Shown here: piece by piece, positions 57,007 to 64,000 of the stretch
Layout of the letters: the number at the start of each line of letters is the position of its first letter
Numbering within the stretch: the first letter of the stretch is position 1
Assembly (NCBI GenBank): GCA_035473255.1
Contig: DATIOK010000130.1
Location: 1-64,000, forward strand
Source of the DNA: JAICYJ01 sp035473255
Lineage (GTDB): Bacteria; Actinomycetota; Thermoleophilia; Gaiellales; JAICJC01
DNA: 64,000 nucleotides
Direction of reading: 5' to 3'
Translations under genes and position numbers: made by a program
The notes under the pieces: model-generated
Databases searched by the model: none
What the model was told of the DNA's origin: nothing
What the model saw: only the letters and a program-made list of their open reading frames with translations

Positions 57007-59604
57007 ATGGCTTCTGCCGATCGTCTCCGTGCGCTTGTCGACCTGTCCCGGGCGCTCTCCTCCAGCCTGGATCTGGAGGACGTGCTGCGGTGTTTCACGG
57101 CCCACGCGACGGCCGTGAACGGCGCGGCGGCGACCGCAGTCTCGCTGTGGGAGCGGGACCGCGATGTGCTGATCACCCTCACCGATTACGAGAACCACAT
57201 CGTTGGCCAGATCGCCGAGGCCGATGTCGAGTACGCCCTGGGCGACTTCCCGCTCTCGCGCCGCGTGATGGAGGAGCGGAGCGCGGTCGTGGTGCGCGCC
57301 TCCGACCCCGAGTGCGACCCTCACGAGCGCAGCGTCCTGCTCAAGGAGGGCTACGAGACGATGCTGATGCTGCCGCTGGTGTCGCGCGGCGAGACGATCG
57401 GGCTGATGGAGTTCGCCGACGTCACCGATCGCTCGTGGGACCCGGAGATGGAGTTCTTCGGCGCGCTCACCGACGTGGTTGCGGCCGCTGTCCACAACGC
57501 GGTGCTGCACGATGAGTTCCGCGAGGCCCAGGAGCGCTACCGGGTGCTGGTCGAGAACCTGCCCGCGATCACCTACGTCGATCTGGCCGGCAGCGGCGAT
57601 CCCCTCTACGTCAGCCCTCAGATCGAGGAGCTGATGGGCATCCCCGCCGACGAGTGGCTGGACGGCTTCAACGGCTGGGAGCGGAGGATGCATCCCGACG
57701 ACCGCCACACCATCGCCGAGTACAGGCGCACGGTCGAGACCGGCGAGCCCTACTCCGCGTCCTACCGGATGCAGGGACTGGACGGCCGCATGCGCTGGTT
57801 CCGCGACGACGCGGCCGCCGTGCGCGACGAGACCGGCACCCCCCGGTTCATCCAGGGCGTGATCTTCGATGTGACCAAGCAGAAGGAGGCCGAGGGCGCG
57901 CTGCAGGCCTCCGAGGCGCGCTTCCGCGAGATGCTCGAGAACGTGCGCCTGGCCGCGGTCGTCACCGACCTCGAGGGCCGCATCACGTTCTGCAACGAGT
58001 ACCTGGCCGAACTTTCGGGCTGGTGGGAGGACGAGCTGCTGGGCCGCATCTGGTCGGAGACCTTCACTCCACCCGACGAGCTGGAGATGGAACAGCGCGC
58101 CCAGCGCGGGATCGAGCGCGGCAGCGTGATCGCCCACTACGAGAGCTCGATCCTGACCCGCTCCGGCGAGCGGCGGCTGTTCTCCTGGAACAACACCCTG
58201 CTCCGCGACGCCAACGGCGACGTGGTCGGCCAGGCGTCGGTGGGCGAGGACATCACCGATCGCCGGCGCGCCGAGCACGAGCTGGAGCGGCTTGCCTTCC
58301 ACGACCCGCTGACCGGCCTGCCGAACCGGATCCTGTTCCACGAGCACCTCGATGTGGCGCTGGCGCGCGCACAGCGGGCGGGCTGCGGCGTCGCCGTGCT
58401 GTACGTCGACCTGGACGACTTCAAGCTGGTGAATGACAGCTTCGGGCACAACGCCGGTGACGAGCTGCTGTGCGAGGTGGCGGCGCGGCTGACGGGATCG
58501 ACCCGCGCCGCCGACGTGGTTGCCCGCCAGGGCGGCGACGAGTTCCTGATCCTGATCGCCGACGTCGAGACCAACGAGGGCGGTGACGTCGTCGACGTGG
58601 GGGACGTCGCCCGCCGCGTCGCCGAGCAGGTGCGCGCGGAGCTACAGCGGCCGCTGATGCTGGCTGACACCGAGATCTACACCAGCGCCAGCCTCGGGAT
58701 CAGCCTCTACCCGGCCGACGCACCCGACGCGGAGAGCCTGCTCAAGCACGCTGACATCGCGATGTATAAGGCCAAGGAGTCCGGCCGCGACGGCTACCAG
58801 CTGTTCTCCTCCACCGGCCACGATCCGCGCGCCCAGCTGTCGATGGCCGGCCGTCTGCGGCGGGCGGTCGAGCGCGATCAGCTGATGCTGCACTACCAGC
58901 CGCTGGTGTCGCTGGCGACCGGCGAGTACGTCGGAGCGGAGGCGCTGCTGCGCTGGCAGGACGATCAGAACGGCCTGGTGATGCCGGGCGACTTCATCCC
59001 GCTGGCCGAGCGCACCGGGCTGATCGGCCCGATCTCGGAGTGGGTGATCGAGGAGGCCTGCCGCCAGAGCGCCGAGTGGCGCTCGATGGGGCTCGACCTG
59101 TACGTGTCGGTGAACCTGCCGGCGGTGTTCTGGCAGCCGACCGCCATGCGGCAGGTGCTGGCCACGATCGAGCGGTTCGGCCTGTCCGCCGACCGCATGA
59201 TGGTCGAGATCACCGAGTCGACCGTGATGGCCGACGCGCTGCGCTCGGAGCCGATCATCGCCGAGCTCCACGAGCGCGGCCTGCGGCTGGCGATCGACGA
59301 CTTCGGCACCGGGCACTCCTCGCTGGCGCGGCTGAACCAGATGCTGGTGACCACCCTCAAGATCGACCGGTCGTTCATCGCCGACCTGCCGGGCGACCCC
59401 AGCGCGGCCGTGCTCGTGGCGACCATCATCCAGCTCGCCCACAACCTCGGTCTGCATCCGCTGGCGGAGGGCATCGAGACCGAGGAGCAGCGCACGTTCC
59501 TGGTCGAGAACGGCTGCCAGCTGGGCCAGGGCTTCCTCTTCTCCAAGGCCGTGCCTGCAGACCGGATCGTGGCGCTGCACAACGCCATGCGCGACGCCGC
59601 CTGA
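57007..59604 (+). CDS. GAF-PAS-PAS-GGDEF-EAL c-di-GMP signalling protein
   Basis: The 865-aa soluble protein has a GAF domain (about 1-170), PAS 1 (about 178-300, VENLPAITYVDLAG), PAS 2 (about 305-425, MLENVRLAAVVTDLEGRI), a GGDEF domain with intact GGDEF at about 509-513 and an EAL domain (EALLRW at about 645, ITESTVM, IDDFGTGHSSLARL, KIDRSF). It could make or break c-di-GMP in response to two or three small-molecule or redox signals. The ATG at 57007 is the first plausible start. Second such protein in the window after 16188-17984. Confidence 0.93.
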   Translation: MASADRLRALVDLSRALSSSLDLEDVLRCFTAHATAVNGAAATAVSLWERDRDVLITLTDYENHIVGQIAEADVEYALGDFPLSRRVMEERSAVVVRASDPECDPHERSVLLKEGYETMLMLPLVSRGETIGLMEFADVTDRSWDPEMEFFGALTDVVAAAVHNAVLHDEFREAQERYRVLVENLPAITYVDLAGSGDPLYVSPQIEELMGIPADEWLDGFNGWERRMHPDDRHTIAEYRRTVETGEPYSASYRMQGLDGRMRWFRDDAAAVRDETGTPRFIQGVIFDVTKQKEAEGALQASEARFREMLENVRLAAVVTDLEGRITFCNEYLAELSGWWEDELLGRIWSETFTPPDELEMEQRAQRGIERGSVIAHYESSILTRSGERRLFSWNNTLLRDANGDVVGQASVGEDITDRRRAEHELERLAFHDPLTGLPNRILFHEHLDVALARAQRAGCGVAVLYVDLDDFKLVNDSFGHNAGDELLCEVAARLTGSTRAADVVARQGGDEFLILIADVETNEGGDVVDVGDVARRVAEQVRAELQRPLMLADTEIYTSASLGISLYPADAPDAESLLKHADIAMYKAKESGRDGYQLFSSTGHDPRAQLSMAGRLRRAVERDQLMLHYQPLVSLATGEYVGAEALLRWQDDQNGLVMPGDFIPLAERTGLIGPISEWVIEEACRQSAEWRSMGLDLYVSVNLPAVFWQPTAMRQVLATIERFGLSADRMMVEITESTVMADALRSEPIIAELHERGLRLAIDDFGTGHSSLARLNQMLVTTLKIDRSFIADLPGDPSAAVLVATIIQLAHNLGLHPLAEGIETEEQRTFLVENGCQLGQGFLFSKAVPADRIVALHNAMRDAA

Positions 59605-59605
59605 C

Positions 59606-59611
59606 TATCCT
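59606..59611 (+). promoter_or_regulatory. -10 hexamer TATCCT
   Basis: Seven nucleotides before the ATG at 59619, just after the stop of the GGDEF-EAL gene. Confidence 0.5.
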
Positions 59612-59618
59612 TCGGGGT

Positions 59619-60242
59619 ATGCCGATCACGATCACCGATGCTGCGCTTCGGCGCGTGCTCGAGGTGCGCGCCCGCGAGCACGAGCCCGAGGGGCTGGCGC
59701 TGTGGGTCGAGATCGTGGGCGTGGCGGGTGCCGCCTACCAGTACGACATGTCGTTCCTGCGCCACGACGAGATCGACGAGACGGACGTGGTGGTGACCAG
59801 CGGCGGGCTGCAGGTCGTGGTGCCGCGGCTGGATGCGCCCGCCCTCGACGAGGCCACGATCGCGATCGACGAGCGGCTGGGCGGGGGGCTCGTGATCGAG
59901 AACCCCAAGCTGCCGGCACAGACCAGCCCGGCCCTGCGCCTGCCGGAGCTGCCCGAGCTGCAGGGCGATGCCGCGGCCCGCGTGCGCCAGGTGCTGGAGC
60001 TGCAGGTGAACCCGGCGATCGCGTCGCACGGCGGCCACGCCGAGCTGGTGGCGGTCGAGGGTGACAGCGCCTTCCTGCGCCTCGGCGGCGGCTGCGTCGG
60101 CTGCGGCATGGTGGCGGTGACGCTGAAGCAGGGCGTCGAGTCGGCGATCCGGGCCGGGGTGCCCGAGATCACCCGCGTGGTGGATGTGACCGACCACGCA
60201 TCGGGCACCAACCCGTACTACGAGCCCACCGCGCACGGCTAG
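59619..60242 (+). CDS. nfuA: NfuA-like iron-sulfur cluster carrier
   Basis: The 207-aa protein joins an A-type (IscA-like) domain without its cysteines (residues 1-100, GLALWVEIVGVAGAAYQYDM) to a NifU C-terminal domain with the cluster-binding CxxC in LGGGCVGCGMVAVTLKQGVE (about 155-175). This is the NfuA layout, which delivers [4Fe-4S] clusters. The longer open frame is excluded by TATCCT 7 nt before ATG 59619. A tetraloop hairpin follows the stop. Confidence 0.88.
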   Translation: MPITITDAALRRVLEVRAREHEPEGLALWVEIVGVAGAAYQYDMSFLRHDEIDETDVVVTSGGLQVVVPRLDAPALDEATIAIDERLGGGLVIENPKLPAQTSPALRLPELPELQGDAAARVRQVLELQVNPAIASHGGHAELVAVEGDSAFLRLGGGCVGCGMVAVTLKQGVESAIRAGVPEITRVVDVTDHASGTNPYYEPTAHG

Positions 60243-60246
60243 CTAT

Positions 60247-60262
60247 CGGGGCGAAAGCCCCG
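60247..60262 (+). terminator. Terminator hairpin after nfuA
   Basis: CGGGGC-GAAA-GCCCCG, a 6-bp GC stem with GNRA tetraloop 4 nt after the stop, followed by TTGT. Confidence 0.55.
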
Positions 60263-60273
60263 TTGTCACCGTC

Positions 60274-60455
60274 GAATACTCGCAAAATGCGCGAATTATC
60301 CGCTTGCACACCATCCGGCGGTGCCATAGGTTTCCTTCTGCGCCGCTCAGGGCAGCCGAGTAGGTTGAACCCGGTCGGACGGATCGTAGAGGCGACTCGA
60401 AAGTTCGTTCGGTCGGTGGACGAAAGGCAAGCCGGGGCGGCGAATCTTTGGTCCC
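60274..60455. repeat. 182-bp intergenic repeat B, copy 1
   Basis: It runs from GAATACTCGC to CTTTGGTCCC and matches 62185-62366 at about 156 of 182 positions by hand alignment, same orientation. The terminal hairpin is GGACGAAAG...CTTTGGTCC with one mismatch. It lies between convergent nfuA and ade. Confidence 0.8.
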
Positions 60456-60457
60456 GT

Positions 60458-62155
60458 TCAGTCTTCCGCGGCCAGGCTCACCAGCCTGAACTGATCCACG
60501 TCCACCAGTCCCTGGTCGGTGATCTTGAGCGACGGGATCACCGACAGCGCCAGGAAGCTCATTGCGTGGAACGGCGCCTCGACGGTACAGCCGAGCGCCA
60601 CGGCCGCATCTGACAGCGCCTCGCTCTGTGCCAGCACCACGTCCAGCGGCTGGTCGCTGAGCAGCCCAGCCACCGGCAGCGGCAGCTCCGCTCGCACGCC
60701 GCGGCCCTCGACGGCCACCATGCCTCCGCCCAGCTCGGCCAGGCGTCCGATCGCGCGCGCCATGTCGCCGTCGTCCACGCCCACGCAGACGATGTTGTGC
60801 GCGTCGTGGGCGACGGTGCTCGCGATCGCCCCGCGCTGCAGCCCGAAGCCCTGAACGAATCCGAGCCCGACCCGGCCGGTGCCCAGGTGCCGCTCCGCGA
60901 CCGCGATCTTGGCCAGGTTTCGGGCCGGGTCGGCCACGGCCAGCCCGTCCCGGACGGTCGCCGGCATCACCAGAGCCTCCGTCACGATCTGGCCCGGCAC
61001 CAGGCCGATCACGCGGATCGAACCGCCGTCGTCCGTCGTGTGCAGGTCGTTGGGCGAGATCGGCTGGATCCGCACGGTGCGCCGCGCCCACTCCGGCACC
61101 GGCGGCGCGACCGGCGGCGCCGGCACCAGCCCGTCCTTGAGCACCACGTCCGGCAGGAACCGCTCGAGGTCGGGCAGCACCAGCAGATCGGCTCGCCGCC
61201 CCGGCGCGATCGCGCCGCGGTCGCCCAATCCGTGCCAGGCGGCCGCGTTGCAGGAGGCCATCGCCAGCGCGTCGCGGGCATCCACCCCCGACTCCACCGC
61301 CCGGCGCACCATCGAGTTGACATGGCCCTCGCGGGCGATATGCCCGGGCTCGCGGTCATCGGTGCAGAACGCGATCCGCCCGGGGCCGAACTCGTGCACG
61401 AGCGGCAGCAGCGCGTCCAGGTTCCGGGCACCCGACGCCTCGCGGATCAGCAGCCACATCCCCGCCCGCAGCCGCTCGCGGCCCTCCTGCTGCGTCGTCG
61501 CCTCGTGATCCGATCCGATCCCGGCGGCGGCGTACGCCTGCAGCCGGCGGCCGAGCACACCGGGGGCGTGGCCGTCGACGTGCTTCGCTCCCCCCAGGCC
61601 CAGCTTTGCGAGCTCGTCGGGATCACCGGCGATCACGCCCGGGAAGTTCATCATCTCGGCCAGGCCCAGCACGCTTCGGCGGCGCAGCAGCCCCTCCAGG
61701 TCACCTGTGGTGAGCGCCCGCCGCGGCGACTCGAACCGCGATGCCGGCACGCACGACGGGGCCATGAAGAACACGTCCAGCGACAGGTCGGCGCAGGCGT
61801 CGGCCAGCCAGTGCACGCCGTCGGTGCCGAGCACGTTCGCGATCTCGTGCGGGTCGGCGACCACCGACGTGGTGCCGAACGGCAGCACCAGCTTGGCGAA
61901 CTCGTCCACCAGCAGCATCGATGACTCGAGGTGCAGGTGCGCATCGATCAGGCCGGGGACGACGTATCGCCCGCCGGCGTCCAGCGTGTCGCGGCCGCGG
62001 TACTCTCCGACGCCGGCGATCCAGCCGTCGCACACGGCCACGTCGGCCTCGAGCCACTCGCGGGTGTACACCGACAGCACCCGGCCGCCGCGCACGACCA
62101 GGTCGGCGGGCTCGTCGCCGCGTGCCACCGCCAGCCGTCGCGCCAGGTCGGTCAT
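60458..62155 (-). CDS. ade: Adenine deaminase
   Basis: The 565-aa amidohydrolase converts adenine to hypoxanthine. It has the metal motif PGLIDAHLHLESSM (about 68-81), TSVVADPHEIANVLG, MNFPGVI, HVDGHAPGV and CTDDREPGHI. The length is normal for bacterial Ade. The ATG at 62155 has TAGACT 8 nt upstream. It is flanked on both sides by copies of repeat B. It may feed purine to the xanthine dehydrogenase family enzyme at 19114-22765 (inference). Confidence 0.94.
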   Translation of the reverse strand: MTDLARRLAVARGDEPADLVVRGGRVLSVYTREWLEADVAVCDGWIAGVGEYRGRDTLDAGGRYVVPGLIDAHLHLESSMLLVDEFAKLVLPFGTTSVVADPHEIANVLGTDGVHWLADACADLSLDVFFMAPSCVPASRFESPRRALTTGDLEGLLRRRSVLGLAEMMNFPGVIAGDPDELAKLGLGGAKHVDGHAPGVLGRRLQAYAAAGIGSDHEATTQQEGRERLRAGMWLLIREASGARNLDALLPLVHEFGPGRIAFCTDDREPGHIAREGHVNSMVRRAVESGVDARDALAMASCNAAAWHGLGDRGAIAPGRRADLLVLPDLERFLPDVVLKDGLVPAPPVAPPVPEWARRTVRIQPISPNDLHTTDDGGSIRVIGLVPGQIVTEALVMPATVRDGLAVADPARNLAKIAVAERHLGTGRVGLGFVQGFGLQRGAIASTVAHDAHNIVCVGVDDGDMARAIGRLAELGGGMVAVEGRGVRAELPLPVAGLLSDQPLDVVLAQSEALSDAAVALGCTVEAPFHAMSFLALSVIPSLKITDQGLVDVDQFRLVSLAAED

Positions 62156-62163
62156 GGCCGCGA

Positions 62164-62169
62164 AGTCTA
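62164..62169 (-). promoter_or_regulatory. -10 hexamer TAGACT of ade
   Basis: Eight nucleotides before the ATG at 62155; 16 nt from the edge of repeat B copy 2. Confidence 0.45.
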
Positions 62170-62184
62170 CGCGTTTTCTATTCT

Positions 62185-62366
62185 GAATACTCGCAAAGAG
62201 CGCGAATTATGCGGTTGCAGAGCGGGTCTCGGTGCCATAGGTTTGCTTCTGCGCCGCTGAGGGCAGCCGAGTAGGTTGAAGCCAGGCGGACGGGCCGTAG
62301 AGGCGACTCGAAAGTTCGTTCGACTGGGGGACCAAAGGCCAGCCGGAGCGGCGAATCTTTGGTCCC
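62185..62366. repeat. 182-bp intergenic repeat B, copy 2
   Basis: Equal in length and orientation to 60274-60455. Its end forms a perfect 10-bp stem, GGGACCAAAG (62328-62337) with CTTTGGTCCC (62357-62366), around 19 nt. It lies between the permease gene and ade. Confidence 0.8.
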
Positions 62367-62375
62367 AAACGACCA

Positions 62376-62413
62376 ACGGCCCCCGCCGCAGCCGGAGCTG
62401 CGACGAGGGCCGT
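62376..62413 (-). terminator. Terminator of the amino-acid permease gene
   Basis: On the minus strand, ACGGCCC and GGGCCGT pair, with an inner GCAGC/GCTGC stem, starting 14 nt after the stop and followed by a T-rich TTGGTCGTTT. Confidence 0.6.
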
Positions 62414-62427
62414 CCTCGTCTCTGGCG

Positions 62428-64000
62428 TCAGTCGCCCGTCGCCGCGTCCGGCAGGTCGACCGTCCGGATCGGGCCCGTGAACCAGTTCTTGGCCCACAGG
62501 TGCCACGACAGGAACGAGTAGATCGCAACCGCCCCCACGATCAGCGGGCAGTAGTTGATCAGCCCGTTGTTCCAGGCAAAGTCCGCGTTGCCGGGGACGC
62601 CTCCGGGAGCGGTGGGCAGGAAGGCGATGATGCACACCACGAACACCTCGATCACCGCTATCGGGCACATCCACTTGTACTTGTTTCCGAGTGTCCACGG
62701 CCCGGTGACGAAGGAGTCCCCCATCCTCCATCTCAGGAAGATCGGGATGGCGTAGGCGATATAAAGGCCGACCACCGTGATCGATGCCAGCGCGTAGAAT
62801 GCGATCGGCACCCTGGACGCGTTGCCGTACAGCGACGGCAGGGTCACGATCGCGCAGATCGCGGCCATGCCCAACGTTGCGTTCCGCGGCGCCCGGTTGG
62901 GAGCCACCTTCGACCAGATCTGGTGCCCGGGGACCGCGCGGTCGCGGCTGAACGCGTACATCATCCGCGAGGCGCTGGTGAGGCCGGAGCCGCCGCAGAA
63001 GAACTGGCCGATGGTCGAGATGATCATCACGGCTTTGAACCCGGCCAGGCCCAGCGCCGTCGCGAAGATGCCGATCGACGAGCCGGCGCCGTACGGGTTG
63101 CTGGTCGAGATCACGTCGGCGTTCTTGACCGCGAACAGGAAGCACAGCAGCAGGATCCAGCCGCCGATCGCCGAGTAGAACACCGACCGCCACATGCCCT
63201 GCGCGGCCGCCTTGGCCGCGCCCGTGGTCTCCTCGGAGAGGTGGGCGGAGGCGTCGAAGCCGGTGATCGTGTACTGGGTCAGGATCACGCCCAGCGGCAC
63301 CACGTAGAGGAAGAACTTGAGGCTGCTGGTGCCTCCCGAGAAGCCGGAGTTGTTGATCCAGTGCGTGAACACGAACGAGGCGCTCTGGTGGGATGTGGGC
63401 CCGAAGATCAGGATCAGCACGATGATCGCCGCACCCACCACGTGCCAGTAGGCGGAGGTGTTGTTCCAGATCGACAGGACGTGCGCCGGGAACAGGTTGA
63501 TGAACACGTGCACGGCCAGGACGCAGAGGAAGATCAGGAAGATGTACTTGAGGTTGAACGCGTCGTAGCTGGTGTCGAACAGGCCGATCGTGTAGGACAG
63601 GAACGAGGCGCAGGCGTAGTCGACCGATGCCACCACGCCGACCAGGCCGACCAGGTTGAACCAGCCGGTGAACCATCCCCAGCTGGGGCCGCCCAGCTTG
63701 GACGCCCAGTAGTAGATGCCGCCTGCCGTGGGCATCGCCGAGACGACCTCGGCCATGCACAGAGCGATGATCAGAATGAAGGCGGAGACAACCGGCCACC
63801 CGATCGAGACCATCACCGGTCCGCCGTTGTTCCAGGCCGCGAAGAAGTTCGTGAAGCAGCCTGCCAGGATCGAGATGATCGAGAAAGAGATCGCGAAGTT
63901 CGTGAAGCCGCCCCAGGAGCGTTCCAGCTCCTGCTTGTAGCCGAGCTCGGCGAGGAGCCGTTCGTCCTCGTTCAGCTGGGGGGCGCCCGGTGACGGGTCG
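62428..64000 (-). CDS. APC family amino-acid permease (5' end beyond the window)
   Basis: The frame stays open to the window edge, so the ATG at 63816 is internal. The 524 visible codons include a hydrophilic N-terminus (LNEDERLLAELGYKQELER), then the APC consensus FTNFAISFSIISILAGCF, AEVVSAMPTAGGIYYWASKLG and TGFDASAHLSEET, with about 12 helices, as in the amino acid/choline or GABA permease group. Substrate not determined; a nitrogen compound is likely. Confidence 0.9.
   Translation of the reverse strand, partial: DPSPGAPQLNEDERLLAELGYKQELERSWGGFTNFAISFSIISILAGCFTNFFAAWNNGGPVMVSIGWPVVSAFILIIALCMAEVVSAMPTAGGIYYWASKLGGPSWGWFTGWFNLVGLVGVVASVDYACASFLSYTIGLFDTSYDAFNLKYIFLIFLCVLAVHVFINLFPAHVLSIWNNTSAYWHVVGAAIIVLILIFGPTSHQSASFVFTHWINNSGFSGGTSSLKFFLYVVPLGVILTQYTITGFDASAHLSEETTGAAKAAAQGMWRSVFYSAIGGWILLLCFLFAVKNADVISTSNPYGAGSSIGIFATALGLAGFKAVMIISTIGQFFCGGSGLTSASRMMYAFSRDRAVPGHQIWSKVAPNRAPRNATLGMAAICAIVTLPSLYGNASRVPIAFYALASITVVGLYIAYAIPIFLRWRMGDSFVTGPWTLGNKYKWMCPIAVIEVFVVCIIAFLPTAPGGVPGNADFAWNNGLINYCPLIVGAVAIYSFLSWHLWAKNWFTGPIRTVDLPDAATGD

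Noticed and set aside
60274..60455. Repeat B as a protein-coding element (both copies leave one minus-strand frame open for about 60 codons)
   Set aside because: About 12 of 61 residues differ although only about 26 nt differ, so the changes are not concentrated at silent positions; the frame is open by composition.
1..64000. CRISPR arrays, prophage genes, intact insertion sequences, rRNA genes
   Set aside because: No regularly spaced short repeats, integrase or transposase motifs, or rRNA sequence were seen on either strand.

Overview
This 64-kb window is a chromosomal segment of a high-GC actinobacterium. GC-rich third codon positions, a tRNA without an encoded CCA, DUF2277 and PRC-barrel proteins, an Rpf/transglycosylase-like wall enzyme, many MFS exporters and a recurrent TANNNT-N6-7-start-codon pattern fit an uncultured soil lineage near the class Thermoleophilia (Solirubrobacterales/Gaiellales). 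That placement is inference; the window holds no rRNA. No CRISPR array, prophage or intact insertion sequence was found.

Layout. 1-9.7 kb: class II aldolase end, PAS histidine kinase, SDR epimerase, three MFS transporters around a tRNA-Thr(CGT), PRC-barrel protein and an ABC exporter. 9.7-16.2 kb: an amide-bond group (GST, ATP-grasp ligase, C45 Ntn-hydrolase, amidase), a spermidine synthase-like protein and an atypical enolase-superfamily protein. 16.2-28.8 kb: GGDEF-EAL protein, D-threonine aldolase-type enzyme, three-gene xanthine dehydrogenase operon, a GcvT protein with an unrecognised N-terminal region, a degenerate Asp/Glu racemase, YbjN and LLM proteins. 28.9-31.8 kb: a redox island whose first gene is a peroxiredoxin with in-frame TGA exactly at the peroxidatic cysteine (probable selenoprotein), then MsrA, cupin and an amine oxidase. 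31.8-39.4 kb: MBL hydrolase, a long palindrome, a cobalt-type nitrile hydratase operon, MFS, HD hydrolase, DnaQ-like exonuclease and CNMP/CBS/DUF294 regulator. 39.6-49.4 kb: M48/YgjP peptidase, MFS, PAP2-LPG synthase fusion, PGRP amidase lipoprotein, glycerol kinase, TetR/DHA2 efflux pair, an MFS remnant and two thioredoxin-fold genes. 49.5-64 kb: a trimethylamine dehydrogenase-like enzyme fused to an ETF-alpha domain, a disulfide-type flavoprotein, amine oxidase, RsgA, transglycosylase with a CTG start, GAF-PAS-GGDEF-EAL protein, NfuA, adenine deaminase and an amino-acid permease cut by the window edge.

Functional themes are nitrogen scavenging (nitriles, amides, purines, methylated amines, glycine), flavin and molybdenum redox chemistry with matching peroxide and methionine-sulfoxide defence, drug or metabolite export, and c-di-GMP signalling. 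Two intergenic repeat families (134 bp and 182 bp, two copies each) and a 166-bp palindrome lie between genes. Many genes appear to be leaderless: a -10 hexamer sits 6-7 nt before the start codon, and this was used to choose several starts.
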